Assembly: GCA_003280985.1 (NCBI GenBank)
Contig: QCDH01000005.1
Location: 1 to 64,000 of the forward strand
Direction of reading: 5' to 3'
DNA from: Prochlorococcus sp. AG-355-A18
GTDB lineage: Bacteria > Cyanobacteriota > Cyanobacteriia > PCC-6307 > Cyanobiaceae
Length of the DNA stretch: 64,000 nucleotides
The notes under the pieces were generated by a model. That model saw only the letters and a list, made by a program, of their open reading frames with translations. It did no database searches and was not told where the DNA came from. This document shows, in pieces, positions 18,064 to 27,217 of the stretch; the stretch's first letter is position 1; every line of letters starts with the position of its first letter. The translations under genes were made by a program, and so were the position numbers.

Positions 18064-18087
18064 ACTTATTCCCACTCAATAGTTCCA
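18064..18087 (-). repeat. guaA 3' end segment matching the distal copy (candidate attachment core)
   Basis: These are the last codons of guaA (ending GTIEWE-stop) and four bases beyond, which match 16000-16023 at 20 of 24 positions. In elements that insert at gene ends, the functional gene keeps one intact core and a second copy marks the far end. The functional guaA tail lies here. Confidence 0.4.
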
Positions 18088-19652
18088 GGAGGTTTGCTTG
18101 TAATATCATAAACAACTCTATTAACTGAACTTACTTCGTTTACGATTCTATTTGCAATCCTCTCCAAAATCTGGAAAGGAATTTTCGACCAATCGGCTGT
18201 CATACCATCTTCACTGGATACACAACGTAAAACTATTGGCCATGCATAAGTCCTTTTATCACCCATAACTCCTACTGTTTTTACAGGTAGCAATACTGCA
18301 AAAGCTTGCCAAATATCATTGTAAAGACCTGCTTGTTTAATTTCATCTCTTACTATCCAGTCTGCATCTCTTAAACAATCAAGTTTTTCATTATTCACCT
18401 CTCCCAAAATTCTTATAGCTAATCCTGGTCCCGGGAATGGATGCCTTTTTATAATTTCATCAGGCAAACCTAAAGCAGCTCCCAGTTTTCTGACTTCATC
18501 CTTAAAAAGTTTTCTTAATGGCTCAACTAATTTAAATTGTAAATCTTTTGGCAATCCACCCACATTATGATGACTCTTTATTTTTACAGCTATTCTTTCT
18601 CCTGTTTTAGGATCAATATTAGTCCCAGCACTTTCAATAACATCAGGATAAAGAGTACCTTGGGCTAAATACTGAAAAGGTCCCAATCTATTGCTTTCTT
18701 CCTCAAAAACTCTAATAAATTCTTCACCTATAATTTTTCTTTTTTGTTCTGGATCAGTAATACCTTTTAATTTGGCAATAAACCTTTCCCTTGCATTAAT
18801 ATATTCAACTTTTATATCAAATTTCTTATCAAAAAAATTCATTAAAAATTCCGGTTCACCTTTTCTCATGAAACCTTGGTCTATAAACATGCATGTAAGT
18901 TGATTTCCAATAGCTTTATTGAGAAGAAAAGCAAGAGTTGAGGAATCAACTCCTCCAGATAAGGCAAGCAAAACTTTTTTATCGCCAACTTGCTCTCTTA
19001 TCCTGGGAATAGTTTCCTCTATGAAGGTTTCGGTTGTCCAATCAGCAGCACAACAAGAAATTTTATAAACAAAATTTTTAATTACCGTCATCCCAAACTC
19101 TGAATGAATAACTTCAGGATGAAATTGTACGCCAAATAATTTCTTTACATCATTTGAAATTGCTGCATGGAGTGTGTTCTCGGTATGGGCAATTTTATTA
19201 AATCCATCAGGCAAGCAATTAATAGAATCGCCATGACTCATCCACATAATAGATTTATCTTCTACATCAAAAAGGAGGTCAGATTCTTGGTCTATATTTA
19301 TTGGTGCTCTACCATATTCAGCTCTTTTGGTTGCCGAAATAACAGATCCTCCAAGTTCTTTGACCATTAATTGCATTCCATAGCATATGCCAAGAATAGG
19401 AATTCCTAAATTAAAAATTTTTTCATCACACTTAGGCGCATTTTGTTCATATACAGAATTTGGGCCTCCACTCAAAATAATCCCTTTAGGGTTAATATTT
19501 TTAATTTCCTCAATTGAAATGTAATTACTTACAACAAGAGAAAAAACATTAGTTTCTCTAATTCTTCTTGCAATCAATTCAGAATATTGAGATCCGAAAT
19601 CCAAAATTAATATTGAAGGATCTCGTTCTTTTTTTAAAATTATTTGACTCAT
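18066..19652 (-). CDS. guaA: GMP synthase (glutamine-hydrolysing)
   Basis: GuaA aminates XMP to GMP with glutamine-derived ammonia. The 528-aa protein has a class I glutamine amidotransferase domain (nucleophile in GICYGMQ, histidine in GVQFHPEV), an ATP-pyrophosphatase P-loop ([13 protein letters not shown]) and the C-terminal dimerisation domain ending KPPGTIEWE. All parts are intact. Its extreme 3' end doubles as the putative attachment core described separately. It converges on the sulfotransferase gene with a 206-nt gap, unusually long for this window. Confidence 0.98.
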   Translation of the reverse strand: MSQIILKKERDPSILILDFGSQYSELIARRIRETNVFSLVVSNYISIEEIKNINPKGIILSGGPNSVYEQNAPKCDEKIFNLGIPILGICYGMQLMVKELGGSVISATKRAEYGRAPINIDQESDLLFDVEDKSIMWMSHGDSINCLPDGFNKIAHTENTLHAAISNDVKKLFGVQFHPEVIHSEFGMTVIKNFVYKISCCAADWTTETFIEETIPRIREQVGDKKVLLALSGGVDSSTLAFLLNKAIGNQLTCMFIDQGFMRKGEPEFLMNFFDKKFDIKVEYINARERFIAKLKGITDPEQKRKIIGEEFIRVFEEESNRLGPFQYLAQGTLYPDVIESAGTNIDPKTGERIAVKIKSHHNVGGLPKDLQFKLVEPLRKLFKDEVRKLGAALGLPDEIIKRHPFPGPGLAIRILGEVNNEKLDCLRDADWIVRDEIKQAGLYNDIWQAFAVLLPVKTVGVMGDKRTYAWPIVLRCVSSEDGMTADWSKIPFQILERIANRIVNEVSSVNRVVYDITSKPPGTIEWE

Positions 19653-19706
19653 GTATAAAAGTTAACTCAATTTATTTACAAAAGCATAATGAATCACAAA
19701 TTAATC

Positions 19707-20819
19707 TCATTGAAAATAAGAAATATAATTCTTTCCGTTAATTCCAACCCACCTTATTTTCCTTTTTCTATCAAAAATGATTGATGCGATTACCATATCA
19801 GTTTTTACATACCTATTTACGTAATTAAAAGAACGCTTTTCGATCGTATTTGATAAATTCTTGAATAATTTATCAGCTAAAGATTTATTAAATCTTTCGA
19901 GAAGTTGTAATGCATTCTCAATATTATCCAACTGAGACAATTCAATTATTATTTTAGGTGGTAACTTTTCTTGAACGGCTAAATAAACAAGAATCTCGAT
20001 TCTTGCATCAGCCAAATGATTATGTGTATGAAAAATACCGCCTGCTAATTTAATTAATTTCCCGTGATAACCAAAAAGAATTACAGTTTTAACTTTTTTT
20101 ATTGCAGCATCAACTAATAATGGTCCTATCCAATTTCCAATTTTGATAATGGGAAAATTAACATTATAAGTTTTGGCCAAATTAAAACCATTTTCGCCTA
20201 GAACAAATATAACTTCCCCTTTAAAATCATTTTGAATTAACTTTGCTAGATTTTTTTTAGCCTCTTCTAATTGTTCAGGTGAAGCACTCGAATAAGTCTC
20301 AGCCGAAGTACCAATAATAGATAATCCATCAACAATACCAAAAGACTTATTACTAGTTCTTTCTGCTAAAAAAGCTCCATTTGGGAAAATAATTTCTAAT
20401 GTCAAATTAAAGCCTGCAGGAATACTATCTAATAAATTTTCATATAAAACTTCTTTGGCAAAATTAGAAATGCATATCTCTGATGTATCTTCTTTTATGC
20501 CTACCCCTGATCCTGCAATAATATTTAATGGGATTTTTTGAACAGGATTATTAGAAGAAATTTTTTCTAAAGAGGCTATTGTCCATATCTCTAAGTTTTG
20601 TGTAATGTCAAGATCTAAGCCAGACTTTGCAAACGTAATTCCTAATGCATGCGAGTCATCTTTAAGTAAACCAACAGAATGAATCTCTATTTTTATTTCT
20701 TTTTTTTCATTAGGAATTTTTATTAGTTCATAATTCTTAAATGGTAATCCTACTAGTTTATTTAATGCTGACCTAGCAGCTCCAGCAACCCACAAAGGTA
20801 AAGAAAATCCTTTTTTCAA
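19707..20819 (-). CDS. cbiD: Cobalt-precorrin-5B C(1)-methyltransferase
   Basis: CbiD methylates C1 of the corrin ring in the anaerobic (early cobalt) route to cobamides. The 370-aa protein has the family features: a basic N-terminus with TAARSALNKL-like sequence (GAARSALNKL), the GSGVGI loop and the C-terminal FGYHGKLIKLAGGIFHTHNH segment with conserved histidines. Marine picocyanobacteria make pseudocobalamin by this route. No other cob or cbi gene is adjacent. It is divergent from the class V aminotransferase with a 60-nt gap. Confidence 0.93.
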   Translation of the reverse strand: MKKGFSLPLWVAGAARSALNKLVGLPFKNYELIKIPNEKKEIKIEIHSVGLLKDDSHALGITFAKSGLDLDITQNLEIWTIASLEKISSNNPVQKIPLNIIAGSGVGIKEDTSEICISNFAKEVLYENLLDSIPAGFNLTLEIIFPNGAFLAERTSNKSFGIVDGLSIIGTSAETYSSASPEQLEEAKKNLAKLIQNDFKGEVIFVLGENGFNLAKTYNVNFPIIKIGNWIGPLLVDAAIKKVKTVILFGYHGKLIKLAGGIFHTHNHLADARIEILVYLAVQEKLPPKIIIELSQLDNIENALQLLERFNKSLADKLFKNLSNTIEKRSFNYVNRYVKTDMVIASIIFDRKRKIRWVGINGKNYISYFQ

Positions 20820-20879
20820 ATCAAGTAATTGAAAAATATATAATGAGAACTAATCTAAGAATGACCTATTTAATAAAAA

Positions 20880-22043
20880 GTGGCCATACAACAAAAACTA
20901 TCATTGATGATTCCTGGACCCACACCAGTTCCAGAAAAAGTTTTACAAGCATTAAGCAAGCATCCAATAGGCCATCGCAGTAAAGAATTTCAAGATCTCG
21001 TAGAGCGAACAACTAAAAATTTACAGTGGCTTCATCAAACGCAAAATGATGTTCTAACGCTCACTGGCAGTGGAACGGCTGCAATGGAAGCTGGAATAAT
21101 TAATACCTTAAGCAGAGGAGATAAAGTAATTTGTGGAGAAAATGGAAAATTTGGCGAAAGATGGGTAAAAGTTGCTAAAGAATTTGGTCTAGAAGTAATA
21201 AAAATTGATTCCGAATGGGGTACTCCACTTGATCCAGAAGAATTCAAAAAGGTATTAGAGGAAGATAAACAAAAAGAAATAAAAGCGGTTATTTTGACTC
21301 ATTCTGAAACCTCAACAGGTGTAATTAATGATTTAGAAACTATTAGTGCATATATTCGTGCACACAACACAGCTTTATCAATTGTTGATTGCGTAACAAG
21401 TCTTGGAGCTTGCAATGTACCAGTAGATGAATGGAAATTAGATGTCGTTGCTTCAGGATCACAAAAAGGATATATGATACCTCCAGGGCTTAGCTTCATA
21501 GCAATGAGCCAAAAAGCATGGGAAGCTGCAGAGAAATCTAATTTACCAAAATTTTATTTAAATTTAAAATTCTACAGAAAAAGTCTTTTAGCTAACAGTA
21601 ATCCATACACCCCAGCAGTTAATTTAGTTTTTGCTTTAGATGAAGCTTTAAAAATGATGAGAGAGGAAGGCTTAGATAACATTTTTCTAAGGCACAATAA
21701 ACACAAATTAGCGATGAGCAATGCTGTAAAAGCTTTAAATCTAAAATTATTTGCTAACGAAAAATATTTAAGTCCTTCAATTACTGCAATAAAAACTGAA
21801 GGAATTGATGCGGAAGAATTTAGAAAAACAATAAAGAATAATTTTGATATTTTGCTTGCAGGTGGTCAAGATCATCTGAAGGGGAAAATATTCAGAGTCG
21901 GACATTTAGGTTATATAAATGATAGAGATATTATTACGGTAGTTTCTGCTATTAGTAATACGCTTCTCAAACTCGGTAAAATTACAGCCAAACAAGCTGG
22001 TGAAGCATTAGTTATTGTATCAAAATATCTAGAGGAAATTTAA
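20880..22043 (+). CDS. Class V aminotransferase (serine/alanine-glyoxylate type), GTG start
   Basis: This 387-aa PLP enzyme starts its conserved region at LMIPGPTPVPEKV. D170 in SIVDCVTS and the PLP lysine K196 in ASGSQKGYMIPPG fit the serine-pyruvate / alanine-glyoxylate aminotransferase group. In cyanobacteria it would handle photorespiratory glyoxylate and make glycine or serine. The longest frame uses GTG at 20880; an in-frame ATG at the MIPGPTPVP position (20907) is a shorter alternative, and neither has a clear ribosome site. Its stop is one base from the stop of the following small reverse gene. Confidence 0.88.
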   Translation: MAIQQKLSLMIPGPTPVPEKVLQALSKHPIGHRSKEFQDLVERTTKNLQWLHQTQNDVLTLTGSGTAAMEAGIINTLSRGDKVICGENGKFGERWVKVAKEFGLEVIKIDSEWGTPLDPEEFKKVLEEDKQKEIKAVILTHSETSTGVINDLETISAYIRAHNTALSIVDCVTSLGACNVPVDEWKLDVVASGSQKGYMIPPGLSFIAMSQKAWEAAEKSNLPKFYLNLKFYRKSLLANSNPYTPAVNLVFALDEALKMMREEGLDNIFLRHNKHKLAMSNAVKALNLKLFANEKYLSPSITAIKTEGIDAEEFRKTIKNNFDILLAGGQDHLKGKIFRVGHLGYINDRDIITVVSAISNTLLKLGKITAKQAGEALVIVSKYLEEI

Positions 22044-22044
22044 G

Positions 22045-22242
22045 TTAAGTACCTGGCTCTTCAACATTTCCACCTAATTCAACAATCTTTTTTCTAAGAG
22101 AGATTGATTTTTTTTCATCACCGTTGGTTTGAGCTATTGCAAGGGCAAACTCTAATTTTTCAAGTTGGTGACCACCCTCAAAAAAAGATAATTTTTTCTT
22201 TATTCGGTTTTTATTATCTTTGTAAGAAATTTGTGAAGACAT
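22045..22242 (-). CDS. Small conserved hypothetical protein (65 aa)
   Basis: This 65-aa hydrophilic protein contains LEKLEFALAIAQTNGDEKKSISLRKKIVELGG, which looks like two amphipathic helices in a hairpin, with a short acidic tail. No motif or function is recognised. It converges on the aminotransferase with a 1-nt gap, an arrangement that makes a chance frame unlikely, and the composition is protein-like. Confidence 0.65.
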   Translation of the reverse strand: MSSQISYKDNKNRIKKKLSFFEGGHQLEKLEFALAIAQTNGDEKKSISLRKKIVELGGNVEEPGT

Positions 22243-22365
22243 AAAAAATCATACTTTAAGTAATATTATGCCAATAAAAGGGGACATTACGAGAGGAACT
22301 AAAAATATTATTTGACTATAAACGTAAACAAAAAAAAATTTTTCTAATATTATGTTCAAACATCA

Positions 22366-22887
22366 TTGAAATTTATGCCTAACATAAATCTAATCTATTA
22401 TATTTTTGCAGGTTGTATTTTTGGAGCTTTAGCTCTTAAAACAGGTATTCCTGCGGCTCCTCTAGCAGGTGCTTTAATAGGAGCAAGCATCCTTAGTATA
22501 AGTGGCAAAGTCGACATCGCAGAATGGCCAATGGGAACAAGAACAATTTTAGAAATCGGAATTGGAACAGTCATTGGTACATCGTTAACAAAAGATGCAT
22601 TAGTTGACATTCAAAATTTATGGAGGCCAGCTATATTAATAACTTTTACTTTGGTTGTTACTGGTTTAGCAATTGGATTATGGACAAGTAGATTACTCAA
22701 TATAGATATCATTACTACAATTCTAGGAGCTGCCCCAGGAGGAATCAGCGGAATGAGTCTTGTAGGGTCTGAGTATGGAGTAGGACCGGCGGTAGCAACT
22801 TTACACGCTGTAAGATTGATTACTGTACTCTTGATTCTTCCGTTAGTTGTAAAATGTTTGAATATATTTGGAGTGATTAAATCTTAA
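22366..22887 (+). CDS. AbrB-family membrane protein (half-length)
   Basis: This 173-aa, highly hydrophobic protein has about five predicted membrane segments. Glycine-rich turns in GAPLAGALIGASILS-like and GAAPGGISGMSLVGSEYGVGPAVATLHAVRL segments match the AbrB membrane family (PF05145). Full-length relatives have two such halves of ~170 residues each; this one has a single half. Function is not established, though the family has been loosely annotated as ammonia-monooxygenase-like. It is followed 56 nt later by an exported protein gene. Confidence 0.75.
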   Translation: MKFMPNINLIYYIFAGCIFGALALKTGIPAAPLAGALIGASILSISGKVDIAEWPMGTRTILEIGIGTVIGTSLTKDALVDIQNLWRPAILITFTLVVTGLAIGLWTSRLLNIDIITTILGAAPGGISGMSLVGSEYGVGPAVATLHAVRLITVLLILPLVVKCLNIFGVIKS

Positions 22888-22943
22888 ATTTCTATAGACA
22901 TATTCACAATAAAAGATATTTTTAAATAGAAGATAAAAGCCTA

Positions 22944-23366
22944 ATGCAAAGATTAAATAAGAAAAAACTAATACCATTAGCGTTAGGAATTTTCGCTCCC
23001 CTGTCCCTCACCACGCCAAGAGTATATGCAAGTTCATTTGGAGCAGAAATTTTTTGTACTATGAGAGATGGCGGAAATGACCATGAAAGTAGTTGGGAAG
23101 CAGCTTACACATATATAAAAAGACAAAAGGGAGGATTATTCAAAGTTTCACCTAAAAATGCAGCAGCGCAAATCACTGAAACAGTTATAAGAGAAAGAGA
23201 AAAATTTGGTTACTGCGTTGAATATTTAGATAAGCTTCATCCAAATAGAAAACTAATACGAGAATTAGAAAAAGAAGAAAAAAGAAAAGAAAAAGAATTA
23301 GAAGAAGCTAATGAAAAAATTTCTGAAGAATTTACTGATGAAATACTAGATAGATATAGTTATTAA
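22944..23366 (+). CDS. Putative exported protein, unknown function
   Basis: The 140-aa product begins with a basic start and hydrophobic core (KKKLIPLALGIFAPLSLTTP) ending near VYAS-S, a likely signal peptide cleaved after residue ~30. The mature part has two cysteines (FCTMRDGG and YCVEY) that could pair, and a strongly charged coiled-coil-like C-terminus (KEEKRKEKELEEANEK). This suggests a periplasmic or lumenal protein. No enzyme family was recognised. The 162 nt that follow are AT-rich without clear features. Confidence 0.75.
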   Translation: MQRLNKKKLIPLALGIFAPLSLTTPRVYASSFGAEIFCTMRDGGNDHESSWEAAYTYIKRQKGGLFKVSPKNAAAQITETVIREREKFGYCVEYLDKLHPNRKLIRELEKEEKRKEKELEEANEKISEEFTDEILDRYSY

Positions 23367-23528
23367 TTAAGGTTTCCAAAAATAATAATTCTTTTAACTT
23401 TTATAAATACTTTTTTGTATCTAAACACACTAAATTTTATTTTTACTAGCAAATTTAGGATAAAAAGCTTAAATAAATGTTGACTTTTAAGATATTCAAG
23501 AGATTATTTATTTAACTAAATATTCTGA

Positions 23529-23930
23529 ATGCATATTAACGATGCGGTGTTTTTAGAGGATTTATGTCCTAAGTTCAGATTTAGACAATGGCGAAAATCT
23601 ATTCATAAGTTTACAGGGAAAAGTTGTATATATTGCGGAAAACCATCTGAATCTATTGACCATGTAATACCAAGAAGCCAAGGAGGTTTAAGTAAAACAG
23701 AAAACTGCGTCCCTGCCTGTCTTTCTTGTAATGGGGATAAATCAGATGAAAATGCTTTGTATTGGTATAGAAGGCAAAAATTTTATGATCCCCGAAGAGC
23801 AATGGCTATAAGAGCTTGGTTAGAAGGAGATTTACGATTAGCTATTAGATTACTCCAGTGGGCCAATCCAAATTTTAAGGTAAAAAATAAAAATTACATA
23901 AAAGATGAATCAGAGTATAAAGCAGCTTGA
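23529..23930 (+). CDS. HNH endonuclease family protein
   Basis: This 133-aa protein has a zinc-ribbon HNH core: C33-x2-C36, D44-H45 (DHVIPRS), N59, C64-x2-C67 and N68. These residues match the beta-beta-alpha metal nuclease fold of stand-alone HNH proteins found widely in cyanobacteria. The remaining C-terminal part (RRAMAIRAWLEGDLRLAIRLL) is helical. The target is unknown, and no intron or intein is nearby. Its stop directly abuts that of the next, reverse gene. Confidence 0.85.
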   Translation: MHINDAVFLEDLCPKFRFRQWRKSIHKFTGKSCIYCGKPSESIDHVIPRSQGGLSKTENCVPACLSCNGDKSDENALYWYRRQKFYDPRRAMAIRAWLEGDLRLAIRLLQWANPNFKVKNKNYIKDESEYKAA

Positions 23931-24164
23931 CTACCAAACATTACATACTTTTCTAGAGTTGTAACTTTTACATATATTTTCCAATTCTTTAGGTGATTCT
24001 GGAAATATTAAAATTGTCGAAATTGAAATAAGAAAGACGAATAACTTTTGGTAGAATTTAAAATTAACTAAACTTACTTCTTTCTCTCCAAGAGGGGAGT
24101 AGCTTTTGCTAATACAGAAAGTTTTTGATTTTAAATCGGGTTCAAAAGCTGTCTTCATCATCAA
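23931..24164 (-). CDS. Small single-pass membrane protein (77 aa, unknown)
   Basis: This 77-aa protein has one hydrophobic segment (about 41-53, KLFVFLISISTILIF). Its short C-terminal domain holds two cysteines, in NICKSYNSRKVCNVW, that could form a disulfide or bind metal. It abuts the HNH gene stop-to-stop with no gap and lies 29 nt from the divergent SDR gene. The frame fills the gap between neighbours, and its composition looks coding. No family was recognised. Confidence 0.55.
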   Translation of the reverse strand: MMMKTAFEPDLKSKTFCISKSYSPLGEKEVSLVNFKFYQKLFVFLISISTILIFPESPKELENICKSYNSRKVCNVW

Positions 24165-24193
24165 TTAATACATATGTACTACTTTAATGCAAA

Positions 24194-25072
24194 ATGAAGA
24201 AGTCTGCAACTTTACTCGGGAATAAAAATAAATTTTTAATCTTGGGATGTGGTTTTAGTGGTAGTTTCTTCGCAAAAACTATTAGGAAATTCGGTTGCAC
24301 TGTTTTAACAAGTTCAAGATCTGCAAGCAAAGATCCAAATAGTTTTATTTTCAACAGTGAAAACGGTATTGTTCCTGACGAAAAAATTTTTGATGGAGTC
24401 ACGCATATTCTTAGTTGCGTACCCCCTGACAAAAATGGTAATGATCCCGTACTAGAAACCCTTCAAAGTAAACTACGAGATTTACCCCTTGAATGGGTTG
24501 GATATTTATCTACAACAGGAGTATATGGAAATACTGAAGGTGGCTGGGTTTCTGAGATAGACCAGCCTAATCCTTTTCAAAAAAGAAGCCATAATAGATT
24601 AAATTGTGAAAAAAAATGGATTGAATCTAGTTTGCCCGTGCAAATTTTTAGATTGCCTGGCATCTATGGACCTGGAAGATCCACGTTTGAAGCAATCAAA
24701 AATCAAAAAATTCGAGTCATCTTAAAAAAAGCTCAAGTATTTTCAAGAGTTCATGTTGCTGATATTACACATGCGATTATTTTTTTATTACAAAATCAAG
24801 ATAGTTTAAAATTTCACCAAATCATTAATATTGCAGATGATGAGCCATGTTCTCAGTTAGAAGTTATTCAATATTGCTACGATTTGCTTGGCTTAACAAT
24901 GCCAAAGCCAATATTATTTGAGGACGTAAAAGATGAATTATCACCTATCGCTCAATCTTTTTGGATGGAAAATAGAAAAGTTTCAAACAAACTTTTATGC
25001 GAAACGCTCGGTTATAAACTAATTTATAAAAACTATAAATTAGGCTTAAAAAATTGCTATCTGAACAGTTAA
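24194..25072 (+). CDS. NAD(P)-binding SDR-like epimerase/dehydratase (YeeZ-like)
   Basis: The 292-aa protein begins with a Rossmann fold (FLILGCGFSGSFFAKTI, GxGxxG) and continues with YLSTTGVYGNTEGGWVSE and a C-terminal substrate-binding region. This is an atypical extended SDR resembling YeeZ-type proteins; the classic YxxxK catalytic pair is not obvious. Substrate unknown; a nucleotide-sugar or other small-molecule role is possible. It precedes pdxA by 24 nt in the same direction. Confidence 0.75.
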   Translation: MKKSATLLGNKNKFLILGCGFSGSFFAKTIRKFGCTVLTSSRSASKDPNSFIFNSENGIVPDEKIFDGVTHILSCVPPDKNGNDPVLETLQSKLRDLPLEWVGYLSTTGVYGNTEGGWVSEIDQPNPFQKRSHNRLNCEKKWIESSLPVQIFRLPGIYGPGRSTFEAIKNQKIRVILKKAQVFSRVHVADITHAIIFLLQNQDSLKFHQIINIADDEPCSQLEVIQYCYDLLGLTMPKPILFEDVKDELSPIAQSFWMENRKVSNKLLCETLGYKLIYKNYKLGLKNCYLNS

Positions 25073-25096
25073 AAAAATAAATTAAAGAAATTTTTT

Positions 25097-26131
25097 ATGG
25101 ATTTTCAAAATGCAAATAAAATATTGAAGTTAGTATTAAGCGTTGGAGACGAGTCAGGTATTGGACCTGAAATAATTTTAAAAGCACTTTGTTCTAATCA
25201 GATACCAAAAAATATTGACTTTATATTAGTTGGATCAAAGAAAAATCTACAAAATACTTATGAAAAACTTAGATCATTAGGATTAGAAAACCTTGCTAAC
25301 CCAAAAAATTTAAAAATACACGATCTCGAAATTTCATCATCAGATAATGACCCTAAATCAAATTACGGCAATGCAAGTTTCCAATATTTAACAAAAGCGA
25401 TAGAAATTGTAAAACAATATCCCAATTCAGCACTTGTAACTGGACCAATTTGCAAGAAATCATGGTCTTTAGCAGGTCATTACTTCTCTGGTCAAACTGA
25501 AGTGCTAGCAAAATCATGTGGAGTAAAAAAGGTTGGCATGCTATTCACAGCTAAATCACCAATTACAGGTTGGAGATTTAATACTTTATTAGCTACAACC
25601 CACATAGCCCTTTCTGAGGTTCCCAAGAAATTAACTACAGAATTAATCCACTCTAAATTGGATCTTTTCAAAGATTTTTGTAATACCTATACTGATACAC
25701 CTAGTTTAAAAGTAGCAGGATTAAACCCTCACGCAGGCGAAGGGGGTATCTTAGGTCATGAAGAGAAAGATTGGCTCAATAATGCATTAAGTATTTGGAA
25801 TGAAAAAAATAGAGGTATTGAATTATTAGGCCCTTTATCACCCGATAGTTGCTGGAATTCTTCTGTAAAAGCTTGGAATGACAAAAATGCTGAAAAACAT
25901 GATGGCATTCTTGCTATGTATCATGATCAAGGTTTAATACCAATGAAAGTGATAGCTCTTAATTACTCAGTCAATACCACAATCGGTTTACCTTTTGTGA
26001 GAACATCTCCTGATCATGGAACGGGATTTGATATTGCTGGCAAAGGAATTGCTCAATCTCAGAGCATGATTGAAGCTATTAAGGCTGCCGTAGAAATGAC
26101 TAACAATTTAAGACTGCTTAACGCGCATTAA
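25097..26131 (+). CDS. pdxA: 4-hydroxythreonine-4-phosphate dehydrogenase
   Basis: PdxA oxidises 4-phosphohydroxythreonine in the DXP-dependent route to pyridoxal phosphate. The 344-aa protein has the start GDESGIGPEIILKAL, the metal-binding histidines (TTHIALSEVP, AMYHDQGLIPMK, TSPDHGTGFDIAG) and normal length. It probably shares a transcript with the upstream SDR gene. Its last 24 nt overlap the 3' end of accB on the other strand. Confidence 0.96.
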   Translation: MDFQNANKILKLVLSVGDESGIGPEIILKALCSNQIPKNIDFILVGSKKNLQNTYEKLRSLGLENLANPKNLKIHDLEISSSDNDPKSNYGNASFQYLTKAIEIVKQYPNSALVTGPICKKSWSLAGHYFSGQTEVLAKSCGVKKVGMLFTAKSPITGWRFNTLLATTHIALSEVPKKLTTELIHSKLDLFKDFCNTYTDTPSLKVAGLNPHAGEGGILGHEEKDWLNNALSIWNEKNRGIELLGPLSPDSCWNSSVKAWNDKNAEKHDGILAMYHDQGLIPMKVIALNYSVNTTIGLPFVRTSPDHGTGFDIAGKGIAQSQSMIEAIKAAVEMTNNLRLLNAH

Positions 26132-26614
26132 AACTTGACCAAATTCAACTGGTGTTCCATTTTCAACTAGGATTTCTACTATTTCAGCATTAAATTCAGA
26201 TTCAATTTCATTCATTAATTTCATCGCTTCCAAAATACAAATAGTTTGACCGACCTTAACTGTATTCCCTACTTCGACGAATGGCTCCTCACCTGGCGCT
26301 GCAGCCCTATAAAATGTCCCAACCATAGGAGAAGTAATTTCAGTTAGATCAGAACGTCCTGGAGGTGCCACCTGTGGCGCTTCAGGCTCATTAACAACAC
26401 TGATATTATCATTAATATTTTTTTGATTAGTAATTATTTGCTTATCAAATGTAGTATTTGAAACCAAATTATTGATACCTTGATTCTGATCAAATACGTT
26501 CCTTTTTATTTTGAGTTTAAAATCTTCTCCCTCCAGCAAAAACTCTTGAATATCACTTGTAGAGATTTTCTCTATTAAGCGATTTAAGTCTTCATGTTCT
26601 AATTTCATAGCCAT
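26108..26614 (-). CDS. accB: Acetyl-CoA carboxylase biotin carboxyl carrier protein
   Basis: AccB carries the biotin that shuttles CO2 between biotin carboxylase and carboxyltransferase in fatty acid synthesis. The 168-aa protein has a charged N-terminal domain, a flexible Pro/Ala-Asn linker (~55-90) and a biotinyl domain with the attachment lysine K132 in EAMKLMNEIE. Its ATG overlaps the efp stop by one base (TAATG), so it is translationally coupled to efp, a common cyanobacterial arrangement. It converges on pdxA with a 24-nt overlap. Confidence 0.97.
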   Translation of the reverse strand: MAMKLEHEDLNRLIEKISTSDIQEFLLEGEDFKLKIKRNVFDQNQGINNLVSNTTFDKQIITNQKNINDNISVVNEPEAPQVAPPGRSDLTEITSPMVGTFYRAAAPGEEPFVEVGNTVKVGQTICILEAMKLMNEIESEFNAEIVEILVENGTPVEFGQVLMRVKQS

Positions 26615-27174
26615 TAATTTTCACGTCCAAGATAACTGTCATTACGAGTATCAACTTTAATCATTTCTCCCACCGAAATAAATAAAGGAACCATAACTTG
26701 AGCACCTGTTTCTAGAATAGCTGGTTTCGTGCCCCCACTAGCAGTATCACCTTTAACTCCGGGATCAGTCTCTGTAACTTTCAAAGTAATAGATATTGGA
26801 AGTTCTACTTCTAAAACTTTACCATTATGAAAAATTACATTAACCTCCATTCCCTCTTTCAAATACTTTGCACCTTTACCGATTTGTTCAGAGGTGAGTC
26901 TTGTTTCTTCAAAACTTGTCATATCCATAAAAACATAATCGCCAGACTCCACATAAGTATGCTGCAGGTTAGACTTCTCAAGGATAGCCTGCTGTACTGA
27001 TTCTCCGGCTCGAAAAGTTTTTTCAACCACGTTGCCGCTTTGAACTGATTTTAATTTTGTTCGCACGAAAGCAGAACCCTTGCCAGGCTTGACATGTAGA
27101 AATTCTACAACTCGCCAAACTTGTCCATCCAATTCGATGGTGGTACCTGTGCGAAAATCGTTACTGGAAATCAT
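26614..27174 (-). CDS. efp: Elongation factor P
   Basis: EF-P rescues ribosomes stalled at polyproline. Starting at the ATG at 27174 gives [17 protein letters not shown] and a normal 186-aa, three-domain protein. A 12-codon upstream extension is possible but does not match the family start. The tip lysine of domain I is K32 in KPGKGSAF. The modifying enzyme, if any, is not in the window. It is the first gene of an efp-accB pair and faces the cyclophilin gene divergently across 43 nt. Confidence 0.96.
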   Translation of the reverse strand: MISSNDFRTGTTIELDGQVWRVVEFLHVKPGKGSAFVRTKLKSVQSGNVVEKTFRAGESVQQAILEKSNLQHTYVESGDYVFMDMTSFEETRLTSEQIGKGAKYLKEGMEVNVIFHNGKVLEVELPISITLKVTETDPGVKGDTASGGTKPAILETGAQVMVPLFISVGEMIKVDTRNDSYLGREN

Positions 27175-27217
27175 TCCTGTATTACATCCCCAAGGATCAT
27201 AAACCTGCAAGAGTGCT

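Noticed and set aside
22270-22317. 15-codon frame starting MPIKGDITRG upstream of the AbrB-like gene
   Set aside because: It is too short to judge, with no neighbour coupling or motif; left out of the annotation.
27175-27210. 12-codon N-terminal extension of efp
   Set aside because: The ATG at 27174 gives the exact family start [10 protein letters not shown], and the extension does not resemble EF-P.
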